The notes: generated by a model from the sequence alone, not told the origin. Shown: positions 1-8,525, numbered from the stretch's first letter. The stretch is DNA of 64,000 nt from an uncultured Oscillospiraceae bacterium (GCA_910585155.1 CAJUEC010000001.1:65948-129947), one strand, 5' to 3'. A program made the numbers and translations.

Positions 1-81
1 GGCCAAGCCGGAGCGAAAGCAACCGAGCGTCAGCCGCGTGCGAAGCGTGACATCATCAACTACGAAAAGGAGACAACCGCC
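1..81. other. Leader upstream of rpmI, no gene assigned
   Basis: No convincing IF3 C-terminus can be read in any frame, although infC is the usual gene before rpmI. The stretch resembles the GC-rich spacer after rplT (similar GCGAAAGC / GAGCGT / GCGTGACA words). AAAAGGAGA at about 65-74 is the ribosome site for rpmI. Confidence 0.4.
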
Positions 82-285
82 ATGCCTAAAGTGAAAACCC
101 ACAGCGGCGCCAAGAAGCGTTTCAATTTGACCAAGAACGGAAAGGTCAAGCGCGCCCACGCCAACAAGAGCCATCTGCTCAACGGCCACGGCAAGACCCG
201 CAAGCTCAAGAGAGGCCTCCGGAAGGGCGCTTACGCCGATGTGACCAACGCGGCCACCATCAAGCGCATGGTTCCCTATAAATAA
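82..285 (+). CDS. rpmI: 50S ribosomal protein L35
   Basis: This small basic protein of the large ribosomal subunit has 67 residues, the usual L35 length. It opens with the family signature MPKVKTHSGAKKRF and carries the Lys/Arg-rich middle (KRAHANKSHLL, KTRKLKRGLRKG). AAGGAG lies 8 bases before the ATG. It is followed after about 100 bases by rplT, the normal infC-rpmI-rplT order; infC would be upstream of the window. The 286-382 spacer may hold part of the L20-responsive control region, but I cannot show this from sequence. Confidence 0.98.
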   Translation: MPKVKTHSGAKKRFNLTKNGKVKRAHANKSHLLNGHGKTRKLKRGLRKGAYADVTNAATIKRMVPYK

Positions 286-382
286 AATTTGCTTCTCTGC
301 TGAAAAAAGCAGGGCTTTCCTCCGCCTCCCCAAGGGCGGAGAGGAGATTTTCATTTTACTCAATATAGGAGGCTGAACGATT

Positions 383-739
383 ATGGCACGAGTGAAGGGC
401 GCGATGATGACGCGCAAGAGAAGGAACAAGATCCTCAAGCTGGCCAAGGGCTACTGGGGCGCCAAGAGCAAGCACTACAAGATGGCCAACGAGCAGGTGA
501 TGAAGTCCCTGCAGTACGCCTACGTGGGCCGCCGGCTGAAGAAGCGCGATTTCCGCCAGCTGTGGATTGCCCGCATCAGCGCCGCGTGCAAGATGAACGG
601 CATGAACTACTCCACCTTCATGCACGGCCTGAAGCTGGCCGGCGTGGAGATCAACCGCAAGATGCTGGCCGAGCTGGCCGTCAACGACAAGGCCGCCTTT
701 ACCCAGCTCACCGAGCTGGCCAAGGGCAAGCTGGCCTAA
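383..739 (+). CDS. rplT: 50S ribosomal protein L20
   Basis: L20 binds 23S rRNA early in large-subunit assembly and in many bacteria represses its own operon. The 118-residue product has the usual length and the typical N-terminus MARVKGAMMTRKRRNKILK, followed by the conserved YWGAKSKHYKMANEQVMKSL and YAYVGRRLKKRDFRQLWI segments. The ATG follows ATAGGAGGCTGAACGATT, a good ribosome site. It is the last gene of the rpmI-rplT unit; a strong terminator hairpin lies at 915-950. Confidence 0.98.
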   Translation: MARVKGAMMTRKRRNKILKLAKGYWGAKSKHYKMANEQVMKSLQYAYVGRRLKKRDFRQLWIARISAACKMNGMNYSTFMHGLKLAGVEINRKMLAELAVNDKAAFTQLTELAKGKLA

Positions 740-743
740 GCAG

Positions 744-902
744 GAAGCGCGAGGATAGACGCGCAGGGGAGCTTGGAGCGGAGCGAGGGTGAGAGCCCAG
801 CCACCGCGCAGCGGGGCGGGTCTTGCCCGAGTTGCAGCGAAAGCGGCCCGGCGGCGCGTCCAATCCGAGCGTGACAGAGAAGCGCGAGGATCAACGCGCA
901 GG
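744..902 (+). repeat. GC-rich post-rplT spacer with a 24-bp direct repeat
   Basis: GAAGCGCGAGGAT followed by two variable bases and ACGCGCAGG occurs at about 744-767 and again at 879-902, about 135 bases apart. No coding potential is evident between them. Role unknown; it could be a duplicated spacer module. Confidence 0.5.
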
Positions 903-914
903 AAAGACAAAAGC

Positions 915-950
915 AGAGCGCCCGGCCTTTGGCCGGACGCTCTATTATTT
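915..950 (+). terminator. Rho-independent terminator after rplT
   Basis: AGAGCGCCCGGCC and GGCCGGACGCTCT form a 13-bp stem with a TTT loop, followed by TATTATTT. It closes the rpmI-rplT unit. Confidence 0.85.
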
Positions 951-981
951 GAGCACACAGTAAAAACTGCCAAATTTAGAG

Positions 982-1010
982 TTGACAAACTAGTGATATT
1001 AGTGCACAAT
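982..1010 (+). promoter_or_regulatory. Sigma-A type promoter
   Basis: TTGACA (982-987), 17-base spacer, CACAAT (1005-1010). It probably drives the small membrane protein gene at 1098. Confidence 0.6.
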
Positions 1011-1097
1011 GTTGTTGGATGGAGGGGGCAGAGGGGTCAAAAGACAGGAGCGTGTCGAGCCATGTGTCCACATGCTATTATGAAAGGTGGGTTTTGA

Positions 1098-1418
1098 ATG
1101 TTTGGAAAGCTTGGTTCCAAAACCTGTGCAGCCCTTCTCCTTGCGGCAGGACTTTTGATTTCCCTCGGCATAGCCTATCGCCTGGGCAGCGCATGGAGCT
1201 GGGAAGATGTTTGGGTGGCTGTAGAGCGAAGCGCGGACGCAATACCCTCGCACCTGACGCAGCAGCAAAACATCCCCAAGCGGGTCGGGCTTACGGCGGC
1301 GGTTTTTTCTGTGGGGGCGGTGGTCTCCTTCCTCGCGGCGGAACTGTATTATTCCATCCTGGAGTTTTTCAGAACAGCGCCCAATAAGATGGGTTCGACG
1401 ATGATGCCTGATGAATGA
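1098..1418 (+). CDS. Small two-helix membrane protein, unknown function
   Basis: The 106-residue product is not recognised. It has a hydrophobic segment at about residues 9-30 (CAALLLAAGLLISLGIAY) and a second at about 68-92 (LTAAVFSVGAVVSFLAAEL), joined by a polar loop. A promoter stands at 982-1010, AAAGGTGGG precedes the ATG, and a terminator follows at 1549-1576, so it looks like a single-gene unit. The sequence from the stop to the terminator (1419-1548) shows nothing recognisable. A longer overlapping frame at 1019 has no such signals and was set aside. Confidence 0.55.
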   Translation: MFGKLGSKTCAALLLAAGLLISLGIAYRLGSAWSWEDVWVAVERSADAIPSHLTQQQNIPKRVGLTAAVFSVGAVVSFLAAELYYSILEFFRTAPNKMGSTMMPDE

Positions 1419-1548
1419 GGATCAGACAAGAGCCGGGGGCTTGTGGCCGGCCCCGCCGACCTGGGGTATGTCCGGGGAACGCGCCTCGGCCCAGTCTCGA
1501 TGAGGCGCAGCGCCAGTCAGATTTTCCGGCTTTCAGTTAGAACAGAGA

Positions 1549-1576
1549 GCGCCCGGCCTTTGGCCGGGCGCTTTTC
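1549..1576 (+). terminator. Terminator hairpin
   Basis: GCGCCCGGCC - TTT - GGCCGGGCGC followed by TTTT. Its core is nearly the same as the terminator at 915-950, so the two probably share an origin by duplication. It may also serve the convergent gene at 1623. Confidence 0.8.
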
Positions 1577-1622
1577 CCATTTGAGGGACAAAAGATCCGC
1601 AAAGCGCCGCAGGCGCATGGAA

Positions 1623-2102
1623 TCAGTCCCCCTTTAATACAGCTTGATACCCATCTGTTTTATTGCCGGTAACCGTCACAAAATAGGACTCACCAAAGCG
1701 CGCGTCCCATGAAATGGGATCTATATATTGGGTGATCTCTTCCGGATATATGTTTTCATAATTGGGGTCTACATATTCCGTTATGATTCTGAACTGCATC
1801 GACAGCGCGACAGCATCGGAGGAACTGCCGAGCGTCTCCTTGTTCCACACCACAATGTTGTCAGAATCGCGCCCGATTAAGGATCTATCCGCGTTTGACA
1901 TGCCGCCGCTGTATTCGTGATCGTCCGCACGATAGTCGAAAACCAATAATCCAACATCTTCTTCTGTGTGGAGCTGTATATGCAGGGCTATTTCATCCTC
2001 AGCGGGTACGTATTCAGCGGGAGTCATCTGATTGTATAGGATGAGACCCAATCCCAGTACAGCCGCCATTGCAGCCGCAATTCCGATCCTCTTTTTGTTC
2101 AT
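1623..2102 (-). CDS. Membrane-anchored extracytoplasmic protein, unknown function
   Basis: The 159-residue product is unrecognised. An N-terminal Lys-Lys-Arg and hydrophobic stretch (residues 7-25, IGIAAAMAAVLGLGLILY) suggest a signal anchor; no lipobox cysteine follows. The remainder is acidic and would lie outside the cell. It follows the XRE regulator gene by about 40 bases on the same strand, so the pair is likely one transcript. A regulator, itself membrane-spanning, plus a secreted partner recalls signalling or immunity pairs, but no function can be assigned. Base composition is clearly lower in GC than the neighbouring genes. Confidence 0.6.
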   Translation of the reverse strand: MNKKRIGIAAAMAAVLGLGLILYNQMTPAEYVPAEDEIALHIQLHTEEDVGLLVFDYRADDHEYSGGMSNADRSLIGRDSDNIVVWNKETLGSSSDAVALSMQFRIITEYVDPNYENIYPEEITQYIDPISWDARFGESYFVTVTGNKTDGYQAVLKGD

Positions 2103-2144
2103 GCTTGAAAAACCTCCTGTTTGAAGCTTGCCCAGCGGCTTGTG

Positions 2145-2654
2145 TTATTGCTTTTTAAACGTTAAGAAAATTCCGATAATGGCGCCAATCAGGATAACCG
2201 GCGCGGCTCTGACAAACAGCCATTCAAGTGAGTGGAAGGCCACCCCGAGAACGGCGGTCTCAGGGTCGCTATAATCCCAACTCAGATAAGGACTTCCCAA
2301 TTTCACTAGGAGTGCAAAAGCTGCCGCTATGGCGGCGCACAATAGGATGAGAGACCAACGCAAAATCCGCTTCCTCGTGGTTTTTCTCTGCGCAAGCTGC
2401 AAATTGATCACCTCCAGCTTTGCGGAAATTGCCTTCAGGTCATCAGCGCCTGGCTCGGCGATGGTTTCCCCAAGCAAGGTGCTCACAGGCGTTTCAAGGG
2501 TTTCCGAGATGGAGATCAATAGATCAGAATCGGGAACTGACAAGCCCTGCTCCCATTTAGAAATCGTCTGCCGCACCACGTTCAGCTTGACAGCAAGCTC
2601 CTGCTGGGAAAGTCCTTTTGATTTTCTGATTGCCTTGATATTTTCACTGAGCAT
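2145..2654 (-). CDS. XRE-family regulator with C-terminal membrane helices
   Basis: Residues 1-60 are a helix-turn-helix of the Cro/CI type (IKAIRKSKGLSQQELAVKLN, then VVRQTISKWEQG). Two hydrophobic segments follow near residues 100-122 and 142-166, so the DNA-binding domain would sit on the inner face of the membrane. The 169-residue start at MLSENIK was chosen because AAAGGAGG precedes it; a longer frame to 2756 lacks such a site. It is paired with the anchored protein at 1623. GC is below the local average, which together with the isolated pair suggests possible transfer. Confidence 0.8.
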   Translation of the reverse strand: MLSENIKAIRKSKGLSQQELAVKLNVVRQTISKWEQGLSVPDSDLLISISETLETPVSTLLGETIAEPGADDLKAISAKLEVINLQLAQRKTTRKRILRWSLILLCAAIAAAFALLVKLGSPYLSWDYSDPETAVLGVAFHSLEWLFVRAAPVILIGAIIGIFLTFKKQ

Positions 2655-2811
2655 CGGGGGTGGCCTCCTTTCGTTCTGCTGCCGCCATTTATTATAGGCA
2701 AAACCGCCCGTTGCCGCAAGCAACGCATCATAACATCTGGAAGCATGGCGTGGCACAGCCCCTCAAAGCAGGGCTTCCATCAACAAAGGGCTGTTCAAGC
2801 CCCGCTTTTTT

Positions 2812-2820
2812 TGCTATAAT
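2812..2820 (+). promoter_or_regulatory. Extended -10 promoter for the moxR operon
   Basis: TGCTATAAT is an extended -10 element 33 bases before the moxR start. No good -35 box lies at the right distance. Confidence 0.5.
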
Positions 2821-2852
2821 AAACGCAATTCCCCCGAAAGAAGTGAGAACAC

Positions 2853-3791
2853 ATGCGTGAAAATCATCTGGCGGCCCAGGTGGTGGCCGAGGTGAAGAAG
2901 GCCGTGGTGGGCAAGGACGAGATCGTGGTCAAGACCCTCATGGCCGTGCTGGCCCGGGGGCACGTCCTGCTGGAGGACATCCCCGGCGTGGGCAAAACCA
3001 CCATGGCCATCGCCTTCTCCAGGGCCCTGGGGCTGAGCTACAACCGGGTGCAGTTCACCCCCGACGTGATGCCCTCCGACCTGACGGGCTTCTCCCTCTA
3101 CAACAAGGCCACCGGGCAGATGGAGTACCAGCCCGGGGCGCTGCTGTGCAATCTGTTCCTGGCCGATGAGCTCAACCGGGCCACCAGCCGCACCCAGTCC
3201 GCCCTGCTGGAGGCCATGGAGGAGGGCCGGGTGACGGTGGACGGCGTCTCCCACCCCGTTCCGGAGCCCTTCCTGGTCATCGCCACCCAGAACCCGGCGG
3301 GGGCCTCGGGCACCCAGCTGCTGCCAGACTCTCAGCTGGACCGCTTTGCCCTGCGCCTGACCATGGGCTACCCGGCGGCGGCGGACGAGCTGGAGCTGCT
3401 CCAGCGAAAGCTGCGGGGCGACCCCATGGCGGAGGTGGCCCAGGCGGCGGACCACGGCCAGCTGGCCCGCCTGCGGGAGCTGGTGGACCAGGTGTTTGTG
3501 GATGACGAGGTGCTGGAGTATATCCTCCGCCTGGTGCGGGCCACCCGGAGCCACCCCCAGCTGGCCCAGGGGGCCAGCCCCCGGGCGGCCATCTCGGTGG
3601 CGGCGCTGGCCCGGTCCTCCGCCTTTCTTCGGGGCCGGGACTATGTGGTGCCCGAGGACGTGGGCTATGTCTGGGTGGACGCGGTGGCCCACCGCCTGCT
3701 GCTCCCCGCCGGGGCGGCGGACAGCGCGGCCCGGGCCGTCCAGATCGCCGGGGAGACGCTCTCCTCTGTGCGGCCTCCCCGCATCCGGTAA
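2853..3791 (+). CDS. MoxR-family AAA+ ATPase
   Basis: MoxR proteins are chaperone-like ATPases that usually act with DUF58 and transglutaminase partners at the membrane. The 312-residue protein has a Walker A GVGKTT (residues 45-50), a Walker B FLADELNRA (102-110), the sensor segment VIATQNPAG and a C-terminal lid with the typical SPRAAISVAALARSSAFLRG run. The length is normal for the family. It is the first gene of a three-gene operon: DUF58 starts 4 bases after its stop. The client complex is unknown. Confidence 0.93.
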   Translation: MRENHLAAQVVAEVKKAVVGKDEIVVKTLMAVLARGHVLLEDIPGVGKTTMAIAFSRALGLSYNRVQFTPDVMPSDLTGFSLYNKATGQMEYQPGALLCNLFLADELNRATSRTQSALLEAMEEGRVTVDGVSHPVPEPFLVIATQNPAGASGTQLLPDSQLDRFALRLTMGYPAAADELELLQRKLRGDPMAEVAQAADHGQLARLRELVDQVFVDDEVLEYILRLVRATRSHPQLAQGASPRAAISVAALARSSAFLRGRDYVVPEDVGYVWVDAVAHRLLLPAGAADSAARAVQIAGETLSSVRPPRIR

Positions 3792-3795
3792 GGCC

Positions 3796-4803
3796 ATGGC
3801 GCGCCGGCGGATCCTGTACGCCCTGGCTCTGGCGGGGGTGCTGCTGTTCCAGATCACCAACGAAAACTATCTGGCCCATTTCCTGCTGGGAATGTGCCTG
3901 GCCCTGCCGCTGCTGTCCCTGGGGCTGTCCCTGCCGGGGATGCTGGGGTGCAGGCTGGAGCTGATTCCCCTGCCCGCGGCCCTGGACCGGGGGGAGGCGG
4001 GGCGCTGGCAGGTGTGCGTCAGCTCCCCCAACGGCCTGCCCCTGTCCCGGCTGACCCTGCGCCTCACCGCGGAAAACCTGCTGCTGGGGCAGCGGGAGCG
4101 CCTGCGGCTCAAGCTGTCCGGGGTGGCCCGCCGCCGCCCGGTGGAGCTGGCGGCGGACACCGCCCACTGCGGCCTGCTGGAGCTGCGGGCGGACCGGGTC
4201 CGGGTATACGACTACCTGGGGCTGTTCGCCCTGTCGCCGCCTCTGCCCCCGCCGGCCCGGATGCTGTGCCGCCCTGTGCCCTCCCCCGTCCCGCCCCCCG
4301 GCATCCCCGAGGGCCAGGGGGGCCGCCCCTCTCCCCGCACCGCCGCCCGGCGGGGGCCGGGGGAGGACTACGAGCTGCGGGAGTACCGCCCCGGCGACCC
4401 CATGCGGGCGGTGCACTGGAAGCTCTCCTCCAAGTGGGACGAGCTCATCGTCCGGGAGCGCTGGGACGCCCCCGTCCCCCTGCCCCTGGTCACCCTGGAC
4501 CGCTTTGGAACCCCCGGGGAGCTGGATCGGATGCTGGACAAGACCCTGCGGCTGAGCCGGGCCCTGCTCACCGCCCAGCGGCCCCACGGGGTGCTGTGGC
4601 TGGAGGGGGACGGCAGTCCCCGGCTGTGCCTGGTGGGAGATGAGGGGGAGCTGCGGGCCTGCCTGCTGGCCCTGCTGGGCACCTGCGCCCCCCGGTCCGG
4701 CCCCGCCCTGGACGGCCGGCCCGAGCTGTTCCTGGAGTGGGGAAGTCCGACGCACCGCGTCCATGTCACGGCGGAGGAGGGAGGAGAAAGCCATGGCCGA
4801 TAA
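3796..4803 (+). CDS. DUF58 domain protein, MoxR partner
   Basis: Two hydrophobic helices stand at the N-terminus (ILYALALAGVLLFQI and LLGMCLALPLLSLGLSL), followed by a cytoplasmic DUF58 domain with the family motif DYELREYRPGDPMRAVHWK and SSKWDELIVRE near residues 190-218. The ATG at 3796 was chosen because it lies 4 bases past the moxR stop and matches the usual N-terminus; the longer open frame reads through moxR in the wrong frame. The end overlaps the next gene by 11 bases, indicating translational coupling. 335 residues. Confidence 0.9.
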   Translation: MARRRILYALALAGVLLFQITNENYLAHFLLGMCLALPLLSLGLSLPGMLGCRLELIPLPAALDRGEAGRWQVCVSSPNGLPLSRLTLRLTAENLLLGQRERLRLKLSGVARRRPVELAADTAHCGLLELRADRVRVYDYLGLFALSPPLPPPARMLCRPVPSPVPPPGIPEGQGGRPSPRTAARRGPGEDYELREYRPGDPMRAVHWKLSSKWDELIVRERWDAPVPLPLVTLDRFGTPGELDRMLDKTLRLSRALLTAQRPHGVLWLEGDGSPRLCLVGDEGELRACLLALLGTCAPRSGPALDGRPELFLEWGSPTHRVHVTAEEGGESHGR

Positions 4804-7177
4804 GCCCGCCCGCCCGTCCCTCCCGGCCCTGCTGGGGGACGGGCTGCTGCTGGTGTGCGCCGTGCTGGGGCTGAGCGGCTGCTTCCTCTCCCTCTACGGG
4901 GCTGGGGCGGCGGAGTGGAACGGCTACCAGACCACCGCCCTGGACCTGTGCGCCGCCCGGGGCTGGGAGCTGGCCGCCTGGGCGGCGCTGTTCGCCCTGG
5001 CCGCGCTGTGCGTCTGGTCCCTCCCCCGGCTTCGGCCGGCGGCTGCTGGGGGGCTGGCCGCCCTATGGGGGGCGGCGGCCTTCCTGCTGCGCAGGCAGCT
5101 GTTCCAGGGGGTGGGGATCACCCTGCGGATTGTCACCCAGATGTTTTCTCAGCGGGTGGGGGGAGATTCGTTTGCCTTTCCCACCGAGGCGGCCATGGAG
5201 GAGGAGGGGCGGGCGGTCTGGCTGTTTCTGGTGCTGTCGCTGGCCCTGCTGTCCCTGGCCCTGGGCTGGGCGGTGGTCCGGGCCCGGCGGTGGTGGCTGG
5301 CGGTGCTGCTCACCCTGCCCCCGCTGCTGCCCGGCCTGCTGGCCGACCTCTACCCCCACTGGCCCTCCCTGCTGGCCCTGGCCTGCTGCTGGTGTGCCAT
5401 GCTGCTGTGCGACCTGTGCAAGTGGTCCGCCCCGGACCGCCGGGGCCTGCTGACCCTGGCGGCGGTCCCGCTGGCGGGGCTGGCGCTGGTGGGGCTGACC
5501 CTGCTGCTGCCCAGGGAGGGCTACACCCGTCCCCCCTGGGCCCTCCAGGCGGAGGCGGAGCTCTACCGGGCGGGGGACCGGCTGAGCCAATTTTTCTCCC
5601 GGTGGGAGGGGCCCTTTTCCGGCGCTGCCGGCTACGTGGGTCCGACGGCGGAGGCGGATCTGACCCGGGCCGGCCCGCCGCGCTACACCGGCCGGACCGT
5701 GCTGCGGGTGAACACCAGCTACACAGGGCAGATCTACCTCCGGGGCGCCGCCCTGGGCCGGTATGAGAACGGCCGCTGGACCGACCCGGGGGAAGCGGTT
5801 TATCAGGAGTACCTGGACGATCTGGAACGGGCCATGGTGAAGGACGCCCCCTCCCCCCTGCTGTTTCCCTCCCTGTGCACCCAGGTCATGTCCCTGGCCG
5901 GACAGGACCCGGGCGCCTCCCTTGTGTACAGCGCGGCCTACACCGCCACGGTGGAGAATGTGCGGGGCTCCGGCGTGTACGCCCCCTATCAGCTGCTGGA
6001 CCAGGACTGGCAGGAGGCGGGGCTCACCCTCGTGCGGGACAGCTATGTGGCCTGCGGCCCAGGCCAGACCCGCTGCACCCTGACCTTCGCCCCTCCGGTG
6101 GATGAGCCGGCGGTATCCGGCCCCCTGGCGCAGCGATACTACCGGCTTTACGCGGCGCGGCAGTTCCTGGCCGTGCCGGAGGAGCTGGCGGACGAGCTGA
6201 AGGAGCTGTGCCGCAGCCAGGGTCTGCTGTCCTCCGGCGACGCGTATGCCCTGGCTCCCCTGTGGGCAGCCCAGCAGGTGGCCCAGGTGCTGGAGAGGCT
6301 GTGCCGGTACGACCTGGACACCCCCGCCCCGCCGGCGGGGGAGGACCCGGTGCGCTACTTCCTCACCGAGGGCCGCCGGGGGTACTGCATGCACTTCGCC
6401 TCCGCCGCCGCGCTGATGCTGCGCGCCATGGGCGTCCCGGCCCGGTATGTCAGCGGCTACGCCGTGGACGTCCAATCCGGGGCGTGGACCCAGGTCCCAG
6501 ACCGGGCGGCCCACGCCTGGGTGGAGGTCTATGTGGACGGCTACGGATGGTACCCGGTGGAGGTCACCCCCGCCGCCGCTTTCGACTGGGCTCGGCCCTC
6601 GGAGGAGCTGCCCAGCCCGTCCCCCTCCCAGCCCCTGCCTGAGAGCGGGGAGCCCACGCCCGAGCCCACCCCCACACCTGCCCCCACCCCGACCCCTCAG
6701 CCGGAGGATCCCTCCGCGCCCCCCGCGCCCAGCGCGGAGGTCCTGGGGGACGGCGAGGCGCCGGAATGGGAGCTTGACCTGTCCTTCCTTGTCCCCTGGC
6801 TCAAGGCGCTGGCGGGCGGGGCGGGGACGCTGGCCCTGTTCTGGCTGTGGCAGCGCCTGCTCAAGGGGGCCCGGGCCCGGCGGCTGGACGGACCCGACCG
6901 GAACCGGGCCGCCCTGGACTGCTACGGCTATCTCCTGGGGCTGAAGCCCTGGGGAGGCCGGATGGACGGGGAGGAGCTGGAGCTGGCCCGGAAGGCCCGG
7001 TTCAGCCAGCACACCCTCACCCGGGAGGAGCTGGGCGTCCTCCGAGCCCAGCTGGACGGGGAGCGGACACGGCTGGGCCGGGAGCTGCCCCTTCTCCGCC
7101 GGCTGGCCTTCCGTTACTGGTGGGGCCTGCCCAAAACAGGGAAAAACACGGGAAAATCTTCGGAAAACCCCGGCTGA
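4793..7177 (+). CDS. Transglutaminase-like membrane protein (TgpA type)
   Basis: The 794-residue protein begins with about six membrane segments (residues 10-250), then an extracellular region with a transglutaminase core: GRRGYCMHFASA with the nucleophile near Cys532 and AAHAWVEVYVDGYGW with His near 574; the third position reads VEVTP. A Pro/Ser/Glu-rich linker (about 600-650), another membrane helix and a C-terminal cytoplasmic DUF4129-like segment follow. This layout and the MoxR-DUF58 neighbours are standard for TgpA-type proteins. The start overlaps the DUF58 gene; GGAGGAGAAAG precedes the ATG. The substrate is unknown, probably a surface protein. Confidence 0.9.
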   Translation: MADKPARPSLPALLGDGLLLVCAVLGLSGCFLSLYGAGAAEWNGYQTTALDLCAARGWELAAWAALFALAALCVWSLPRLRPAAAGGLAALWGAAAFLLRRQLFQGVGITLRIVTQMFSQRVGGDSFAFPTEAAMEEEGRAVWLFLVLSLALLSLALGWAVVRARRWWLAVLLTLPPLLPGLLADLYPHWPSLLALACCWCAMLLCDLCKWSAPDRRGLLTLAAVPLAGLALVGLTLLLPREGYTRPPWALQAEAELYRAGDRLSQFFSRWEGPFSGAAGYVGPTAEADLTRAGPPRYTGRTVLRVNTSYTGQIYLRGAALGRYENGRWTDPGEAVYQEYLDDLERAMVKDAPSPLLFPSLCTQVMSLAGQDPGASLVYSAAYTATVENVRGSGVYAPYQLLDQDWQEAGLTLVRDSYVACGPGQTRCTLTFAPPVDEPAVSGPLAQRYYRLYAARQFLAVPEELADELKELCRSQGLLSSGDAYALAPLWAAQQVAQVLERLCRYDLDTPAPPAGEDPVRYFLTEGRRGYCMHFASAAALMLRAMGVPARYVSGYAVDVQSGAWTQVPDRAAHAWVEVYVDGYGWYPVEVTPAAAFDWARPSEELPSPSPSQPLPESGEPTPEPTPTPAPTPTPQPEDPSAPPAPSAEVLGDGEAPEWELDLSFLVPWLKALAGGAGTLALFWLWQRLLKGARARRLDGPDRNRAALDCYGYLLGLKPWGGRMDGEELELARKARFSQHTLTREELGVLRAQLDGERTRLGRELPLLRRLAFRYWWGLPKTGKNTGKSSENPG

Positions 7178-7181
7178 CCCC

Positions 7182-7209
7182 TTGACAAACCCGGGGTTTC
7201 GTGTATACT
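7182..7209 (+). promoter_or_regulatory. Promoter of the rpsF-ssb-rpsR operon
   Basis: TTGACA (7182-7187), 16-base spacer, TATACT (7204-7209), 91 bases ahead of the rpsF ATG. Confidence 0.8.
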
Positions 7210-7299
7210 AAATTAGTCTGCGCCCATGTGCGCCGGACATAACATCCTTGCCTCCGGCGCGTTCGGAGGCCATACGACCATAAGGAGGTGCAAACAACT

Positions 7300-7596
7300 A
7301 TGGCAAAAGTGAGCGGAAATTACGAGGTGCTCTACATCCTCAACCCCACCCTGGGGGAGGAGGACACCGCCGCCCTGGTGGCCCGCTTCAAGGAGCTGGC
7401 CGAGGGCCGGGGCACCGTCGCCGAGGTGGACGAGTGGGGCAAGCGCCGTCTGGCCTACCCCATCAACGACCTGGAGGAGGGCTATTACGTGCTGATGACC
7501 TTCTCCGCCGACCCCGCCTTCCCCGCCGAGCTGGACCGCCTGATGCGCATTAATGTCAGCGTCATGCGTTCCATCATCGTGGGCAAGGACGCCTGA
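7300..7596 (+). CDS. rpsF: 30S ribosomal protein S6
   Basis: S6 binds with S18 to the platform of the small subunit. The 98-residue product has the family core NYEVLYILNPTLGEE, the GKRRLAYPINDLEEGYYVL segment and the MRINVSVMRSIIV end. The ATG at 7300 lies 9 bases after AAGGAGGTG; a GTG inside that ribosome site (7288) would give a longer frame but is unlikely. It heads the conserved rpsF-ssb-rpsR operon. Confidence 0.97.
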   Translation: MAKVSGNYEVLYILNPTLGEEDTAALVARFKELAEGRGTVAEVDEWGKRRLAYPINDLEEGYYVLMTFSADPAFPAELDRLMRINVSVMRSIIVGKDA

Positions 7597-7609
7597 GAGG
7601 GAGGCCGTC

Positions 7610-8098
7610 ATGCTCAACCACATCATCATCATGGGCCGTCTGGCCCGTGACCCCGAGCTGCGCCACACCCAGTCGGGGACCCCCGTGGCCACCTTCCGCA
7701 TGGCGGTGGACCGGGATTTCAAGGACAAAAACACCGGCGAGCGCGCCACCGACTGGATCGACGTGGTGGCCTGGCGCGGCACCGGCGAGTTCGTCAGCCG
7801 CTACCTCTCCAAGGGCCGTCTGGCCGTGGTGGAGGGTCGGCTTCAGATGCGGGATTGGACCGACAAGGACGGCAACCGCCGCACCACCGCCGAGGTGGTG
7901 GCGGACAACGTCTATTTCGCCGACTCCCGCCGGGACGGCGACGACCGCGGCGGCTCCAGCTATGGGGCCCCCAGCTACGGCGGCAGCTATGGCAGCGGCC
8001 GCCCTGCGGCCCCCGCAGCCCCCGCCGATTACGGCGTCCCCAGCGGAGGCGACCAGTTCGCCGAGCTGGCTGACGACGACGGCGACCTGCCCTTCTAA
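7610..8098 (+). CDS. ssb: Single-stranded DNA-binding protein
   Basis: This is an OB-fold protein that coats single-stranded DNA in replication and repair. Residues 1-105 hold the fold (LNHIIIMGRLARDPELRHTQ, DWIDVVAWRGTGEFVSRYL, KGRLAVVEGRLQMRDW). A Gly/Ser/Tyr-rich linker follows, and the C-terminus ends in the acidic partner-binding tip DDDGDLPF. 162 residues, normal. The ATG has GAGAGGGAGG upstream and starts 13 bases past rpsF. Confidence 0.97.
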   Translation: MLNHIIIMGRLARDPELRHTQSGTPVATFRMAVDRDFKDKNTGERATDWIDVVAWRGTGEFVSRYLSKGRLAVVEGRLQMRDWTDKDGNRRTTAEVVADNVYFADSRRDGDDRGGSSYGAPSYGGSYGSGRPAAPAAPADYGVPSGGDQFAELADDDGDLPF

Positions 8099-8135
8099 AA
8101 AGAAGGGCCATCTCACATAAAGGAGGTCTGCCAAT

Positions 8136-8378
8136 ATGGCTATGGATAATGGGAAGCCCCGCGGCGGCCGCAAGCGCCGCAAGGTGTGCGCGTTCTGCGT
8201 GGACAAGGTGGAACAGATCGATTACAAGGACGCCCAGAAGCTCAAGCGCTATCTGTCCGAGCGGTCCAAGATCCTGCCCCGCCGCACCACCGGCACCTGC
8301 GCCATGCACCAGCGCCAGCTGACCGACGCCATCAAGCGCGCCCGTCACGTGGCCCTGCTGCCCTACGTCACCGACTGA
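8136..8378 (+). CDS. rpsR: 30S ribosomal protein S18
   Basis: The 80-residue basic protein has the S18 signature: CAFCVDKVEQIDYKD, then LKRYLSERSKILPRRTTGTC and the end IKRARHVALLPYV. It retains two cysteines of a C-x2-C motif near residue 17 and a third at TGTC, suggesting the zinc-binding form of S18. AAGGAGGTC precedes the start. It is the last gene of the operon, closed by the hairpin at 8391-8424. Confidence 0.97.
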   Translation: MAMDNGKPRGGRKRRKVCAFCVDKVEQIDYKDAQKLKRYLSERSKILPRRTTGTCAMHQRQLTDAIKRARHVALLPYVTD

Positions 8379-8390
8379 CAAGCCAGAGAA

Positions 8391-8424
8391 GCCCCCCGGA
8401 GCCGCGCTCCGGGGGGCTGTTGCG
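8391..8424 (+). terminator. Terminator after rpsR
   Basis: GCCCCCCGGAG - CCGCG - CTCCGGGGGGC followed by TGTTGC. The stem is strong but the T-run is weak. Confidence 0.65.
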
Positions 8425-8481
8425 TCCCTTGCCGGGGCGGCCTTTCACCGGCTTCAAACAAGCCCTGGGCGCTGTTTGAAC

Positions 8482-8525
8482 ATCGGCAGCTTTGTCTCGC
8501 GAATTGGAACGCTTCGGCTATTGAT
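8482..8525 (+). repeat. Dispersed 44-bp repeat, copy 1
   Basis: This segment matches 42 of 44 bases of the reverse complement of 22856-22899. The shared core includes TTTGTCTCGCGAATTGGAAC and CGCTTCGGCTATTGAT. It lies between rpsR and the VTT protein gene, outside any gene. See the finding on this repeat. Confidence 0.75.

Noticed and set aside
1019..1387. Frame of 122 codons overlapping the small membrane protein
   Set aside because: It has no ribosome site, poor hydrophobic pattern and overlaps a frame that has promoter, ribosome site and terminator in register.
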